This document shows, in pieces, positions 17,616 to 27,259 of a stretch of DNA of 64,000 nt. Numbering within the stretch: the stretch's first letter is position 1; the number at the start of each line of letters is the position of its first letter. The notes beneath the pieces were generated by a model that saw only the letters and a list, made by a program, of their open reading frames with translations, made no database searches and was not told the DNA's origin. A program made the position numbers and the translations under genes. Location: NCBI RefSeq assembly GCF_030813355.1, contig NZ_JAUSUD010000022.1, positions 1 to 64,000 on the forward strand, in the 5' to 3' direction. Source of the DNA: Metabacillus malikii (GTDB taxonomy: Bacteria; Bacillota; Bacilli; Bacillales; Bacillaceae).

Positions 17616-18164
17616 ATGAATAAAGCATTAATAAACATTGACTATACGTTCGATTTTGTTGCTGATAATGGAGCATTAACATGTGGAAAGCCTGGTCAAG
17701 AGATTGAAAATAAGGTAGTTGAAATTACAAATAACTTTATTCAAAATGGTGAGTATGTTGTCTTTGCAATTGATATGCATGATGAAAAAGATACGTTTCA
17801 TCCAGAAAATAAATTATTTCCACCGCACAATATACAAAATACACCCGGACGTCATTTATATGGTGCTTTAAACGACTTGTATGAAAAAAATAAACACCTT
17901 AGTACCGTTCAGTGGATGGATAAAACTAGATATAGTGCTTTTGCAGGGACTAATTTAGAAATTAAACTTAGAGAACGAAATATTACAGAACTACATTTAG
18001 TAGGTGTTTGTACAGATATTTGTGTCCTACACACTGCTATTGATGCTTATAACAAAGGCTTTACGATCGTTATTCATAAAGATGCTTGTGCAAGTTTTAA
18101 CAATGTAGGCCATGAATGGGCTCTTGACCATGTTAAAAATTGTTTAAATGCATCAGTTATTTAG
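17616..18164 (+). CDS. pncA: Nicotinamidase
   Basis: Deamidates nicotinamide to nicotinate in the cytoplasm. 182 residues, close to Bacillus PncA (YueJ). Catalytic Asp is in NIDYTFDF, Lys in MDKTRYSAF and Cys in LVGVCTDICVLHTA. The metal site is Asp-His..His in AIDMHDEKDTFHPENKLFPPH. ATG follows AGGAGG by 7 bases. Second gene of the salvage operon, feeding pncB. Confidence 0.93.
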   Translation: MNKALINIDYTFDFVADNGALTCGKPGQEIENKVVEITNNFIQNGEYVVFAIDMHDEKDTFHPENKLFPPHNIQNTPGRHLYGALNDLYEKNKHLSTVQWMDKTRYSAFAGTNLEIKLRERNITELHLVGVCTDICVLHTAIDAYNKGFTIVIHKDACASFNNVGHEWALDHVKNCLNASVI

Positions 18165-18213
18165 TTACACTCACGCAAAAACTTTTATGACTTAATAATT
18201 GGAGGATTTTCAA

Positions 18214-19698
18214 ATGCACAATAACTATACAGATGATAGTTTAGCTTTACACACTGATTTATACCAAATTAATATGACAGAATCTTATTGGGACGATCAT
18301 ATTCACGACCGTAAAGCCGTTTTCGAGGTCTATTTCCGCAAGTTACCATTTGGTAATGGTTACGCTGTTTTTGCTGGGCTTGAAAGAATTATCCAGTACC
18401 TTAATCATTTTCAGTTTAGTGATTCAGATATCGCCTATTTAAGAGATGAATTAGGGTATAAGGAAGATTTTTTACAATATTTAAGTGAATTACGGTTTAC
18501 TGGGACAGTATACTCTGTCGTAGAAGGTGAAATGGTGTTTGGTAATGAGCCAATTATGCGAATAGAGGCACCTCTAGCAGAGGCACAACTCGTTGAAACC
18601 GCAATATTAAATATCGTTAATTACCAAACACTTATTGCAACTAAAGCTGCACGTATTAAACAAGTCGCAGGTGAGGATACACTAATGGAATTTGGGACTC
18701 GCCGTGCTCAAGAGTTAGACGCTGCAATATGGGGAACGAGAGCTGCTTATATTGGAGGTTTCCATGCAACATCTAATGTTCGTGCTGGTAAATTATTTGG
18801 GATACCTGTATCAGGAACTCATGCACATGCCTTTATCCAAGCATACAAAGATGAGTACGTAGCCTTTCATAAATACGCACAACGTCATAAAGATTGTACA
18901 TTTTTAGTTGATACTTATGATACTTTACGTTCAGGTGTTCCTAATGCTATTAGAGTAGCTAAGGAATTAGGCGACCAAATTAATTTTAAAGCAATTCGGC
19001 TTGATAGTGGCGATTTAGCTTACTTAAGTAAGGAAGCGAGAAAAATGCTTGATCAAGCAGGTTTTCATGACACGAAAATCGTTGCTTCTAATGATTTAGA
19101 CGAGGAAACGATTATGAACCTAAAATCACAAGGTGCAAAAATTGATATATGGGGAATCGGTACAAAATTAATTACAGCTTTTGACCAACCTGCATTGGGA
19201 GCTGTATATAAGCTAGTATCTATTGAAGATGAAGATGGGAAAATGGTTGACACGATAAAAATTAGCGGAAACCCAGAAAAAGTATCTACTCCGGGTCTAA
19301 AGAAAGTATATCGGATTATTAATCGCCTTAACAATAAATCTGAAGGTGATTATATCACCCTTGAACATGAGAAGCCTCAAGAAGAAGAAAGATTAAAAAT
19401 GTTCCATCCTGTGCATACATTTATTAGCAAGTTTGTGACAAACTTCGAAGCTAAGGAACTACATGAGAAAATATTTGATAATGGCAATCTTATATATAGC
19501 AGTCCTAGTTTGAAAAAAATGCAAGCATATACAATGGAAAACTTACAACTATTATGGGATGAATATAAGCGTTCTTTACACCCTGAAGAATATCCGGTAG
19601 ATTTAAGCCAACAATGCTGGGATAACAAAATGAGAAATATTGATGAAGTTAGGCAAAAAGTTTCTGACATGATCGCAAAACAGAGAGAAATCAACTAA
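18214..19698 (+). CDS. pncB: Nicotinate phosphoribosyltransferase
   Basis: Joins nicotinate to PRPP with ATP use, giving nicotinate mononucleotide. About 494 residues. HTDLYQINMTESYW opens the protein, EFGTRRAQELDAAIWGTRAAY and GIPVSGTHAHAFIQAY are family signatures, and AIRLDSGDLAYLSKEAR is the phosphate/PRPP loop. ATG 18214 with GGAGG 8 bases upstream is chosen over TTG 18199, which lies before the ribosome site. Corresponds to Bacillus YueK. 49 bases after pncA. Confidence 0.95.
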   Translation: MHNNYTDDSLALHTDLYQINMTESYWDDHIHDRKAVFEVYFRKLPFGNGYAVFAGLERIIQYLNHFQFSDSDIAYLRDELGYKEDFLQYLSELRFTGTVYSVVEGEMVFGNEPIMRIEAPLAEAQLVETAILNIVNYQTLIATKAARIKQVAGEDTLMEFGTRRAQELDAAIWGTRAAYIGGFHATSNVRAGKLFGIPVSGTHAHAFIQAYKDEYVAFHKYAQRHKDCTFLVDTYDTLRSGVPNAIRVAKELGDQINFKAIRLDSGDLAYLSKEARKMLDQAGFHDTKIVASNDLDEETIMNLKSQGAKIDIWGIGTKLITAFDQPALGAVYKLVSIEDEDGKMVDTIKISGNPEKVSTPGLKKVYRIINRLNNKSEGDYITLEHEKPQEEERLKMFHPVHTFISKFVTNFEAKELHEKIFDNGNLIYSSPSLKKMQAYTMENLQLLWDEYKRSLHPEEYPVDLSQQCWDNKMRNIDEVRQKVSDMIAKQREIN

Positions 19699-19740
19699 TT
19701 TAACTCTTTAGTAAATCCACTGCGGAAGGAATGGCATTCT

Positions 19741-20355
19741 ATGGGTAAAATCGGAATATACGGTTCTTCTTTTGACCCAATTACTAATGTCCACCTTTGG
19801 ACTGCAAGCACAATTCATCACCGCTGCAAACTAGACCAAGTAATATTCTTGCCTTGTTCTAATAAACGGAAAGATAAGCAAATGAAAACTGAGGACGAAC
19901 ATCGTTGGAATATGCTTCATTTGGCGATAAAAAATAATCCGGCTTTTAGTGCTGATGATTATGAAATGAAGCAAAATGCGTGGAATATCTCAACATATGA
20001 AACATTAAAATATTTCAAATCAAAATATCAACAAGACACAATTTATTTTATCATGGGTGCAGATTTACTTGTAGATATCGGAAAAGGAAAATGGGGAAAT
20101 TCTGACTTACTCGTTCAAGAAAACAAATTTATAGTTATGGCTCGAGATGGTATAGATATGCTTAAAACTATAAGCAGCTCACCTATTTTACGAAACAATG
20201 ATGACGGTGAAACATTTCATTTGATTGATAAAGGACTTGCGATGGAAATAAGCTCAAGCTATATTAGAGAAGAATTTTCACTAGACGGCGAACCAAGGTA
20301 CTTACTACCTGAGGAATGCTACCAATACATTAAAAAACATTCCTTATATAAATAG
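19741..20355 (+). CDS. nadD: Nicotinate-nucleotide adenylyltransferase, NadD-like
   Basis: Third salvage step: nicotinate mononucleotide plus ATP to deamido-NAD. 204 residues. [16 protein letters not shown] is the nucleotidyltransferase start, and [10 protein letters not shown] is the second ATP motif. The usual (H/T)xGH motif reads TNVH here, with Gly replaced by Val, which is uncommon. Bacilli normally have another nadD next to yqeK, so this is probably an operon-specific paralogue. ATG has GGAAGGA upstream. An alternative is a NMN-preferring enzyme. Confidence 0.82.
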   Translation: MGKIGIYGSSFDPITNVHLWTASTIHHRCKLDQVIFLPCSNKRKDKQMKTEDEHRWNMLHLAIKNNPAFSADDYEMKQNAWNISTYETLKYFKSKYQQDTIYFIMGADLLVDIGKGKWGNSDLLVQENKFIVMARDGIDMLKTISSSPILRNNDDGETFHLIDKGLAMEISSSYIREEFSLDGEPRYLLPEECYQYIKKHSLYK

Positions 20356-20369
20356 GAGGAAAAATATTC

Positions 20370-21188
20370 ATGCGATTACAAAAACAAATAATGACTGATT
20401 TACAAGTTAACAGTACAATACATCCTCAAGAAGAAATCAAAAAAAGAATTGCTTTTTTAAAAGATTATGTAAAACGGACGAAAGCAAAAGGATTAGTATT
20501 AGGTATTAGCGGTGGTCAGGATTCAAGCTTAGCTGGACGCCTAGCGCAATTAGCAGTAGAGGATTTAAGAAATGAAGGCTATGAAGCAAAATTTATTGCA
20601 GTTAGATTACCCTACAATATCCAAAAAGATGAAGATGATGCACAACTAGCGTTATCGTTTATTAAACCAGACGAAAGTATTGCTTTCGATATAGCAAACA
20701 CAGTTGATATATTTGCAAAAAGCTATTTAGAAACAACAGGGGAACAATTATCGGACTTCAATAAGGGCAATGTTAAAGCAAGAGTTCGCATGATTACACA
20801 ATATGCCATTGGCGGTCAAAACGGATTATTAGTCATTGGAACGGATCATGCAGCCGAAGCAGTGACAGGATTTTACACTAAATATGGTGATGGTGGAGCC
20901 GATTTACTGCCTCTAGCAGGTTTGACAAAGCGCCAAGGAAAGAGCCTGCTCATTGAATTAAATGCACCAGAAAGATTATATTTAAAAACGCCAACAGCGG
21001 ATTTACTTGACAATACACCTTTACAAGCAGATGAAACAGAGCTCGGTATCAGTTATGACCAATTAGACGATTACTTAGAAGGTAAAAATGTACCTCAGGA
21101 AATAGCGGAGAAAATCGAAAACCGCTACCTTATGTCACAACATAAGCGTGAACTTCCTGCAACGATGCATGATAATTGGTGGAAATAA
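20370..21188 (+). CDS. nadE: NH3-dependent NAD synthetase
   Basis: Amidates deamido-NAD to NAD, the last salvage step. 272 residues, the same length as B. subtilis NadE. The PP-loop [17 protein letters not shown] binds ATP, and [29 protein letters not shown] is the metal/nicotinate site. There is no glutaminase domain, so it uses free ammonia. ATG follows AGGAGG. It ends the operon, followed by a strong hairpin. Confidence 0.95.
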   Translation: MRLQKQIMTDLQVNSTIHPQEEIKKRIAFLKDYVKRTKAKGLVLGISGGQDSSLAGRLAQLAVEDLRNEGYEAKFIAVRLPYNIQKDEDDAQLALSFIKPDESIAFDIANTVDIFAKSYLETTGEQLSDFNKGNVKARVRMITQYAIGGQNGLLVIGTDHAAEAVTGFYTKYGDGGADLLPLAGLTKRQGKSLLIELNAPERLYLKTPTADLLDNTPLQADETELGISYDQLDDYLEGKNVPQEIAEKIENRYLMSQHKRELPATMHDNWWK

Positions 21189-21202
21189 GCAAAAGTGATA
21201 AG

Positions 21203-21245
21203 AATGCTACTTATATTACGTTACTCTCTTAATATAAGTAGCATT
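21203..21245 (+). terminator. Terminator after the NAD operon
   Basis: AATGCTACTTATATTA (21203-21218) and TAATATAAGTAGCATT (21230-21245) form a perfect 16-bp stem with an 11-base loop. Only a modest T-rich tail follows. It may also stop uxaA transcripts arriving from the right. Confidence 0.75.
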
Positions 21246-21296
21246 TATCTTGCCCTTTCTAAAGTCAGCTCGTGCATCAAGTGAAATAAAGGAATC

Positions 21297-21330
21297 TCGA
21301 TGAGCACAACGGACGAATCTGATGGCTAAT
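21297..21330. repeat. Fragment of the dispersed-repeat insert
   Basis: TCTCGATGAGCACAACGGACGAATC resembles TCACGATGAGCCGAATGGCGAATC at 27392-27415. Only about 35 bases align, so it is a degenerate remnant. Confidence 0.35.
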
Positions 21331-21434
21331 CATGTAGTTTGAAATTTTTTATGCTGCACCAACCAATCCGATTTTAGTTAACATAATTAAATTATATTAA
21401 ACTGTGTGGTTGTATTTATATTATTTTTTTAAAT

Positions 21435-22925
21435 TTACAAAGTAACACCAGATTTAAAAATGGCAATCTCTCTAAAATCATTTTTTTCATTATTAACTAA
21501 TTCTCCGCTTGCCACGCTTATTACATAATCAATAAAGTCCTGTAATAACTCTTCATGAGTTTGTGCTTCAATTAATGTTCCTGCATTAAAATCAATCCAA
21601 TGTTTTTTCGTTTCAAAAAGCTGTGTATTTGTTGATATTTTCATTGTAGGTACAAACGTTCCAAATGGCGTTCCTCTTCCAGTTGTAAATAATACAAGTT
21701 GACAACCAGATGCAGCCAATGCAGACGAAGCAACAAGATCATTTCCTGGTGCACTTAATAAATTTAGACCTTTCTTTTTTAGCATTTCGCCATATTTTAA
21801 AACATCTACAACAGGTGCGGCTCCAGCCTTTTGTGTACAGCCTAATGATTTGTCTTCAAGCGTTGTAATACCACCTGCTTTATTTCCAGGTGAAGGGTTT
21901 TCGTAGACTGGTTGATTATGTGATTGAAAGTATCGTTTAAAGTCATTTATTAGTTGGACAATCTTTTCAAACACTATTTCATTTTCTGCACGTTCCATGA
22001 GAATTTTTTCAGCACCAAACATCTCTGGAACTTCCGTTAGTACGGTTGTAGCTCCTTGTGTGATTAGGAAATCAGAAAGTAAACCTAGTAAAGGATTTGC
22101 TGTTATTCCTGAGAAGCCATCAGAACCACCACACTTTAATCCTATTTTCAATTCTGCTAGTGGAACTTCCTCTCTTTTATCTTCTTTCGCATTTTCAAAG
22201 ATTTCAATTAATAACTTTACACCTTCTTCTACCTCATCAGATACTGATTGTGACCGCAGAAATTTAATCCTAGACATGTCGAACTCTCCAAGTGCATCTT
22301 TAAATTCTTCGATATCATTATTTTCACAGCCAAGCCCTAATACTAGCACTCCCCCAGCATTCGGATGTTTAACTGCATTTGTTAGGATTGTTCTTGTATT
22401 GAGGTGGTCATCACCAAGTTGTGAGCATCCATAATTATGTTTCAATACTTGAATTTGTTCAAAAGGTGCAATATCGCCAACTCTATGTTTAAACTCTCGA
22501 ATAATTTGGTCGGCAATACCATTGACACAGCCGACAGTCGGAACAATCCAAAGCTCATTGCGAATCCCAACATTTCCATTGCTTCTTCGATACCCTTTAA
22601 ACGTTCTATCTATCTGTGTAAATGGTAAAGGTTGCATATTTGGCTTATATTCATACTCCTCTACTCCTGATAAATTTGTCTTTGTATTATGAGTATGAAC
22701 ATGATGACCTGCTTCAATATTCTCTGTAGCGTGACCAATCGGGAAGCCATATTTGATAATATTTTCCCCGCTGCTTATTTGCTTTATCGCAATTTTATGT
22801 CCCTTTTCGATTCCTTCTTTGACATGAATCGTTAATTGGTCAACTTCGATCACTTCATCTTTTTCGATTGTTCTAACAGCAACAACTACATTATCCTTAT
22901 CATGTATTCTAATAGACGCCTTCAT
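21435..22925 (-). CDS. uxaA: Altronate dehydratase
   Basis: Dehydrates D-altronate to 2-keto-3-deoxygluconate in the galacturonate branch. 496 residues, UxaA/GarD family: an N-terminal SAF-like domain (IHDKDNVVVAVRTI, HHVHTHNT) and a C-terminal catalytic part with VGCVNGIADQI, LGCENND, GLKCGGSDGFSGITANP and SLGCTQKAGAAPV (metal-binding Cys). ATG 22925 with AAAGGGTG upstream is preferred to GTG 22934. It overlaps the end of uxaB by 17 bases, so translation is likely coupled. Confidence 0.93.
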   Translation of the reverse strand: MKASIRIHDKDNVVVAVRTIEKDEVIEVDQLTIHVKEGIEKGHKIAIKQISSGENIIKYGFPIGHATENIEAGHHVHTHNTKTNLSGVEEYEYKPNMQPLPFTQIDRTFKGYRRSNGNVGIRNELWIVPTVGCVNGIADQIIREFKHRVGDIAPFEQIQVLKHNYGCSQLGDDHLNTRTILTNAVKHPNAGGVLVLGLGCENNDIEEFKDALGEFDMSRIKFLRSQSVSDEVEEGVKLLIEIFENAKEDKREEVPLAELKIGLKCGGSDGFSGITANPLLGLLSDFLITQGATTVLTEVPEMFGAEKILMERAENEIVFEKIVQLINDFKRYFQSHNQPVYENPSPGNKAGGITTLEDKSLGCTQKAGAAPVVDVLKYGEMLKKKGLNLLSAPGNDLVASSALAASGCQLVLFTTGRGTPFGTFVPTMKISTNTQLFETKKHWIDFNAGTLIEAQTHEELLQDFIDYVISVASGELVNNEKNDFREIAIFKSGVTL

Positions 22926-24393
22926 TTGCTTCACCCTTTAAAAATATTGATAATGCTTCTTTTACCCCTTTTTCAATCATGATTGTTACATTCATCAACA
23001 CTTCCTCTTTTAATCCTGTTAGTTTTGTTAAATCTGTACCCCAAAGTTTTTCATCACCTAGTAAAGCTTGAATGATATTTTCAAGTGACTTGTTTCCTGA
23101 ATCATATCCAGTCCAAGTTTTACTAAAGGTATTTAATACGTATTCATCGTCTGTAAGAGTGATAGCTTCATTGGCTCTTTTTCCACGATAGTAGAGTAGC
23201 AGCGAACTTAATGAGAGAATAATAGCCTTTGGTAATGAATGATGTTTTTCGTAATAATCGACAATTGTTGGAAGTACTCTTGCTTTAAATTTTGAGATTG
23301 AATTTAGAGCAATACTTGATAAATAATGCTGGATAAACGGATTCTTAAAGCGGTTGATTACATCGTCTGCAAAATCGACTAAATCCTCCTTTGGAAAATT
23401 TAAAGCTGGAATAATTTCCTCGTAAATAACATGTTGGATATAGTCCGATGTTATATCTGAAGTAACCGCTTCATGAACAGTATTTATACCTGCTAAATAT
23501 GAAACAGGAGTCATTAACGTATGTGCCCCATTTAAAATTCTAACTTTCTTTAATCGATAAGGCAGTAAATCATCGACAATATGGACATTTAATCCTGCTA
23601 ATTCTGCTGGAAATTCCTCTTTTATTGTTTCTGGACCTTCAATGACAAATAGATGAAATTGCTCGGCAACGACGATTAACTCGTCCTTATAATTAAGTTC
23701 AGCCGTTTTTTCTTGAATCGTATCTTTTGGAAAGCCTGGAACAATACGGTCAACTAGTGTATCACAAAATATGTTCGCATCTTCCACCCATTTTATAAAC
23801 TCTGAACCTAACCCCCAATATTCAGCATACTTCTTAATGATATTTTTAAGTTCTACTCCGTTATGTTCTATAAGTTCACATGGAAATACAATAAAGCCTT
23901 TTGTCTTATCACCTTTAAAAGTGAGGAACCTTTTATATAAAAATGCAGTCAATTTTCCCGGATAACTCTTTTGAGGCTGATTTAATGAACGATCCTCTGG
24001 CATAAAAGCAATTCCCGCTTCTGTCGTATTCGAGAAGATAAATCGAAGATGTGGATTTTCAGCTAATTCTAGATACTCTTCGTATGCTGATGTTACATCG
24101 ATTCCTCTGCTAACACTTTCGATAATTTCATATTCACTTACAGGTTTTTCATTCTTAATACCTTGTGTATATAAAGTATACAATCCATCTTGTTTGTTTA
24201 AAATTTGAACTGCCCCGCTTTTAGTAGATTGTATGACGACAATTCTTCCATTAAACAAATTTTGCTTATTCATCTCATGGACTTGCCAATCTATAAAGCC
24301 TCTGAGAAAGTTACCAGTACCAAATTGTATAGCTTTTTCGGGTAGCTGTTGATAACGATTCTCCCCGATTACCTCATTACTTAATTGTTTCAA
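22909..24393 (-). CDS. uxaB: Tagaturonate reductase (altronate oxidoreductase)
   Basis: NADH-dependent reduction of D-tagaturonate to D-altronate. About 494 residues of the mannitol dehydrogenase/UxaB family. IQFGTGNFLRGFIDWQVHEMN is the N-terminal Rossmann signature, DRIVPGFP and KVRILNGAHTLMTPVSYL (catalytic Lys and Asn-Gly-x-His) are conserved. The start is TTG 24393, 6 bases after AGGAGGG; the longer frame to 24420 runs upstream through the ribosome site and a LacI-type operator. Follows the LacI regulator. Confidence 0.92.
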   Translation of the reverse strand: MKQLSNEVIGENRYQQLPEKAIQFGTGNFLRGFIDWQVHEMNKQNLFNGRIVVIQSTKSGAVQILNKQDGLYTLYTQGIKNEKPVSEYEIIESVSRGIDVTSAYEEYLELAENPHLRFIFSNTTEAGIAFMPEDRSLNQPQKSYPGKLTAFLYKRFLTFKGDKTKGFIVFPCELIEHNGVELKNIIKKYAEYWGLGSEFIKWVEDANIFCDTLVDRIVPGFPKDTIQEKTAELNYKDELIVVAEQFHLFVIEGPETIKEEFPAELAGLNVHIVDDLLPYRLKKVRILNGAHTLMTPVSYLAGINTVHEAVTSDITSDYIQHVIYEEIIPALNFPKEDLVDFADDVINRFKNPFIQHYLSSIALNSISKFKARVLPTIVDYYEKHHSLPKAIILSLSSLLLYYRGKRANEAITLTDDEYVLNTFSKTWTGYDSGNKSLENIIQALLGDEKLWGTDLTKLTGLKEEVLMNVTIMIEKGVKEALSIFLKGEANEGVY

Positions 24394-24413
24394 TAGTATC
24401 CCTCCTATATGTT

Positions 24414-24427
24414 TGCACACGTTAACA
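24414..24427 (-). promoter_or_regulatory. Operator of the hexuronate LacI regulator, upstream of uxaB
   Basis: TGCACACGTTAACA differs at one base from the two TGCACACGTGAACA copies upstream of uxaC, giving a shared TGnnCACGTGnnCA-like element with CG at its centre as in LacI-family operators. It suggests uxaBA can also be controlled separately. Confidence 0.65.
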
Positions 24428-24480
24428 TTTTACTTTTAATTGAAACCGCTGCTATAGCGGTCTTGAAAGTTCCTACATTT

Positions 24481-25482
24481 TTAGTTAATTGTTGTTACAG
24501 ATTGTCTTTTTACAAGTTCAGTCTTTAAGAATGTCCGACACCGTTTCCCTATCTGTTTTTCAACATTTTCCATCAGTTTCTCTGCACCAACTTTACTAAT
24601 TTGCTCAATAGGTCGCTTCACTGTTGATAAGGCAGGGATTGTGTATTGTGAGAAGCCAATATCATCAAATCCGATGATGGAAATATCATTTGGTACATTC
24701 AAGTTAGCTTCATAAATTGCCTTCATTGCTCCAATTGCCATATCATCATTTGAACAAAATACTGCTGAAGGGATTGTCGGCAATGATAGTAAAGATCTCA
24801 TTGCTTCATACCCACTTTCCATATCATAGTTTGCTTTTACAATAAACTTGTGATCTATAGGAACATTAAGTTCAAGCATCGCCTGAACATACCCTTCTTT
24901 CCTTTCGATAGACGATTTAAATTGTGCCGTTCCTTCAATAATTGCTATATCTCGGTGTCCTTCACTAATTAAATATTTAACTGCTTCATATGCCCCTTCT
25001 CTATCATTTGAAAGAATATTGACAATGCTTTCATTATCGACATAACGATTTAATACTACTAATGGGATTTTATGTTCTGTTACATGTCGAATGAACGCAT
25101 CGTCAACATCACTTTGACTCATCAAAATAATCCCATCAAATCTTTTCTCTGAAATCGCTGAAAAGTCTTTAAAATCATCTATGCCTCTTACGAATAAATG
25201 ATATTTTTCGTCGATGACACTATTTACACCGCGAATTGTCTCCGCTAAAAAACTTGATGAAGTACCGTTCGATAAACTTGTGAAAAATAACCCGATTGTA
25301 TAGGATTTTTGTAGCACAAGACTTCTTGCATGGACATCAGGTGAATAATTAAGTTCAGTCGCAATTGCAAGAATTTTTTGTTTTGTTTTCTCTTTTATTA
25401 GAGGGCTATTATTTAATGCCCTAGAAACAGTTGTATGTGAAACATTTGCTATCTTTGCAATATCTTTAATTGTTACTGCCAT
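24481..25482 (-). CDS. exuR: LacI-family regulator of hexuronate genes
   Basis: 333 residues. The helix-turn-helix and hinge are TIKDIAKIANVSHTTVSRALNNSPLIKEKTK (about 4-34) with YSPDVHARSL. The periplasmic-binding-like sugar domain follows (TIGLFFTSLSNG, IPSAVFCSNDDMAIGAMKA, DISIIGFDDIGFS). It sits between uxaC and uxaB. Three operator-like sites of one sequence lie only in this cluster, so it is the likely repressor, released by a hexuronate or intermediate. Corresponds by position to Bacillus ExuR; the exact effector is not known from sequence. Confidence 0.85.
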   Translation of the reverse strand: MAVTIKDIAKIANVSHTTVSRALNNSPLIKEKTKQKILAIATELNYSPDVHARSLVLQKSYTIGLFFTSLSNGTSSSFLAETIRGVNSVIDEKYHLFVRGIDDFKDFSAISEKRFDGIILMSQSDVDDAFIRHVTEHKIPLVVLNRYVDNESIVNILSNDREGAYEAVKYLISEGHRDIAIIEGTAQFKSSIERKEGYVQAMLELNVPIDHKFIVKANYDMESGYEAMRSLLSLPTIPSAVFCSNDDMAIGAMKAIYEANLNVPNDISIIGFDDIGFSQYTIPALSTVKRPIEQISKVGAEKLMENVEKQIGKRCRTFLKTELVKRQSVTTIN

Positions 25483-25684
25483 TGACTCTGTTACCTACTT
25501 TCAATATGCTTTGATTACTTTTAATTATGGCTGATATCCCTAATATACTTTAATCTTAGTAGAAATATGGTTTGATAATCTCCCTATGCAATTGTTGACC
25601 ACACTCAAAACTAGAAGGATATATCTAGAAGTACAAACAGCTATTAGAAATATGGCCTTTATTAAAAGGTAGTATAACTAATCG

Positions 25685-27085
25685 TTAAAACTGAAAATAT
25701 TCATTTGCATTCTCATAGGAGATGCCTTTAACAATTCCAGATAATAGTTCGATGTCATAGGGTACTTCTCCGTTTATGACCCATTCACCGATTAAATTAC
25801 AAACTAGTCTTCTGAAATATTCATGTCTTGTATAGGAGAGAAAGCTTCTCGAATCTGTTAGCATGCCAATAAATTGACTAAATAAGCCGATACTTGCAAG
25901 TGCTTTCATTTGTTCTAACATGCCTTCCTTCTGGTCATTAAACCACCATGCAGTACCAAACTGGATTTTCCCCCTAATACCATCACCTTGAAAACTTCCA
26001 ATGATACTAGCAAGTACATGATTATCACGTGGATTTAACGAGTATAGAATCGTTTTAGGCAAGCCTTGCTCACGGTCTAAAGCATCTAATAATTGAACTA
26101 ACGGTTTAGCAATTAAATCATCATTCATAGAGTCGTAACCAGTATCAGGTCCTAATTCTGCAAGCATTCTACTATTATTGTTTCGATGGGCGTTTATATG
26201 GAATTGCATTGCCCAACCAAGACTTGCATATTTTTTACCTAAATGAATGAGAGTGAGCGTTTTAAACTGCTTTTCCTCCTCTAATGAAACTTTTTCACCA
26301 TTAAGGGCCTTTTTGAAAATTTCATCAACCTCATTATTTGTAGCATGAGCGTACATCATTACATCGATTGCGTGGTCTGAAACTCGACCTCCCAGCTCAT
26401 GGAAAAAGTCTATTCGTGATTCTAGAGAAGATACAAACTCATCGTAACTATTAATAGAATTACCTGTTACAATCGACAGCCTTTCAACCCAGGTTACAAA
26501 ACTATCCCGATTTATCTCTAACCCTTTATCAGGACGAAAGCTTGGCAAAACCTTAACTTTAAACCCATTATCTTCCCTTAGTTTTTGATGATACTCTAAC
26601 TCATCAACTGGATCATCAGTCGTACAGATGACTTCAACATTTGACTTATTTATTAATTCTCTAACTGTAAATTCTTCACGACTTAATAATTCGTTAACAG
26701 TCTCCCATATGCTCGGTGCTGTTTCTTCATTTAGAATTTCCTCAACCCCAAAATATCGTCGTAACTCTAAGTGTGTCCAATTATACAAAGGATTACCGAC
26801 TGTCATTGGGACAGTTTTAGCCCATGCCATGAATTTATCATAATCACTGGCAGAGCCTGTAATATATTTCTCTTCGATTCCATTTGCTCTCATTGCTCTC
26901 CATTTATAATGGTCACCGTATAACCATGCCTCAGTTATATTTTTGAATTTTTTATTTTCATATATTTCTTGTGGACTGAGATGACAATGGTAATCTAAAA
27001 TAGGCATATTCTTTGCATATTCATGATAAAGTGTTTCAGCTACATCGTTCGTTAGTAAGAAATTCTCTCCCATAAATGTATACAA
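25685..27085 (-). CDS. uxaC: Glucuronate/galacturonate isomerase
   Basis: Converts D-glucuronate to fructuronate and D-galacturonate to tagaturonate. 466 residues, TIM-barrel uronate isomerase: MPILDYHCHLSPQEI carries the HxH metal site, and ITEAWLYGDHYKWRAMRANG and NPLYNWTHLELRRYFG are family-typical. TTG at 27085 is chosen because AGGGG lies 9 bases upstream and YTFMGENFLL aligns with the B. subtilis start remembered as MEPFMGKNFLL. The longer frame to 27145 would run through two operators. First gene of the exu series. Confidence 0.92.
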   Translation of the reverse strand: MYTFMGENFLLTNDVAETLYHEYAKNMPILDYHCHLSPQEIYENKKFKNITEAWLYGDHYKWRAMRANGIEEKYITGSASDYDKFMAWAKTVPMTVGNPLYNWTHLELRRYFGVEEILNEETAPSIWETVNELLSREEFTVRELINKSNVEVICTTDDPVDELEYHQKLREDNGFKVKVLPSFRPDKGLEINRDSFVTWVERLSIVTGNSINSYDEFVSSLESRIDFFHELGGRVSDHAIDVMMYAHATNNEVDEIFKKALNGEKVSLEEEKQFKTLTLIHLGKKYASLGWAMQFHINAHRNNNSRMLAELGPDTGYDSMNDDLIAKPLVQLLDALDREQGLPKTILYSLNPRDNHVLASIIGSFQGDGIRGKIQFGTAWWFNDQKEGMLEQMKALASIGLFSQFIGMLTDSRSFLSYTRHEYFRRLVCNLIGEWVINGEVPYDIELLSGIVKGISYENANEYFQF

Positions 27086-27106
27086 CGCATTCAACCCCTT
27101 TTTGAT

Positions 27107-27120
27107 TGCACACGTGAACA
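27107..27120 (-). promoter_or_regulatory. LacI-type operator 2 of uxaC
   Basis: TGCACACGTGAACA, identical to the copy 24 bases upstream. It lies in the untranslated leader of uxaC. Paired identical sites allow cooperative repressor binding. Confidence 0.7.
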
Positions 27121-27130
27121 ATATTCCCCC

Positions 27131-27144
27131 TGCACACGTGAACA
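27131..27144 (-). promoter_or_regulatory. LacI-type operator 1 of uxaC
   Basis: TGCACACGTGAACA begins about three bases after the predicted transcription start of the uxaC promoter, the usual repressor position. Confidence 0.7.
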
Positions 27145-27153
27145 TTTACTAAT

Positions 27154-27182
27154 ATTATATGCAATACTTTGTAAGTAATCAA
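27154..27182 (-). promoter_or_regulatory. Sigma-A promoter of uxaC
   Basis: Minus strand TTGATT (27182-27177), a 17-base spacer and TATAAT (27159-27154). Confidence 0.8.
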
Positions 27183-27259
27183 TAATTTTATTAGGCTCTT
27201 TTCTAAAAGATTGTGGCTTTTTGCAATAAACCTTTTTTAGGGTTTGTTGGAGCTTAAAG

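Noticed and set aside
21997-22434. 145-codon frame opposite uxaA
   Set aside because: Antisense shadow of a well-supported gene; no ribosome site or own motif.
24414-24427. cre site before uxaB
   Set aside because: TGCACACGTTAACA misses two fixed cre positions but fits the LacI-type sites near uxaC, so it was assigned to the local regulator.
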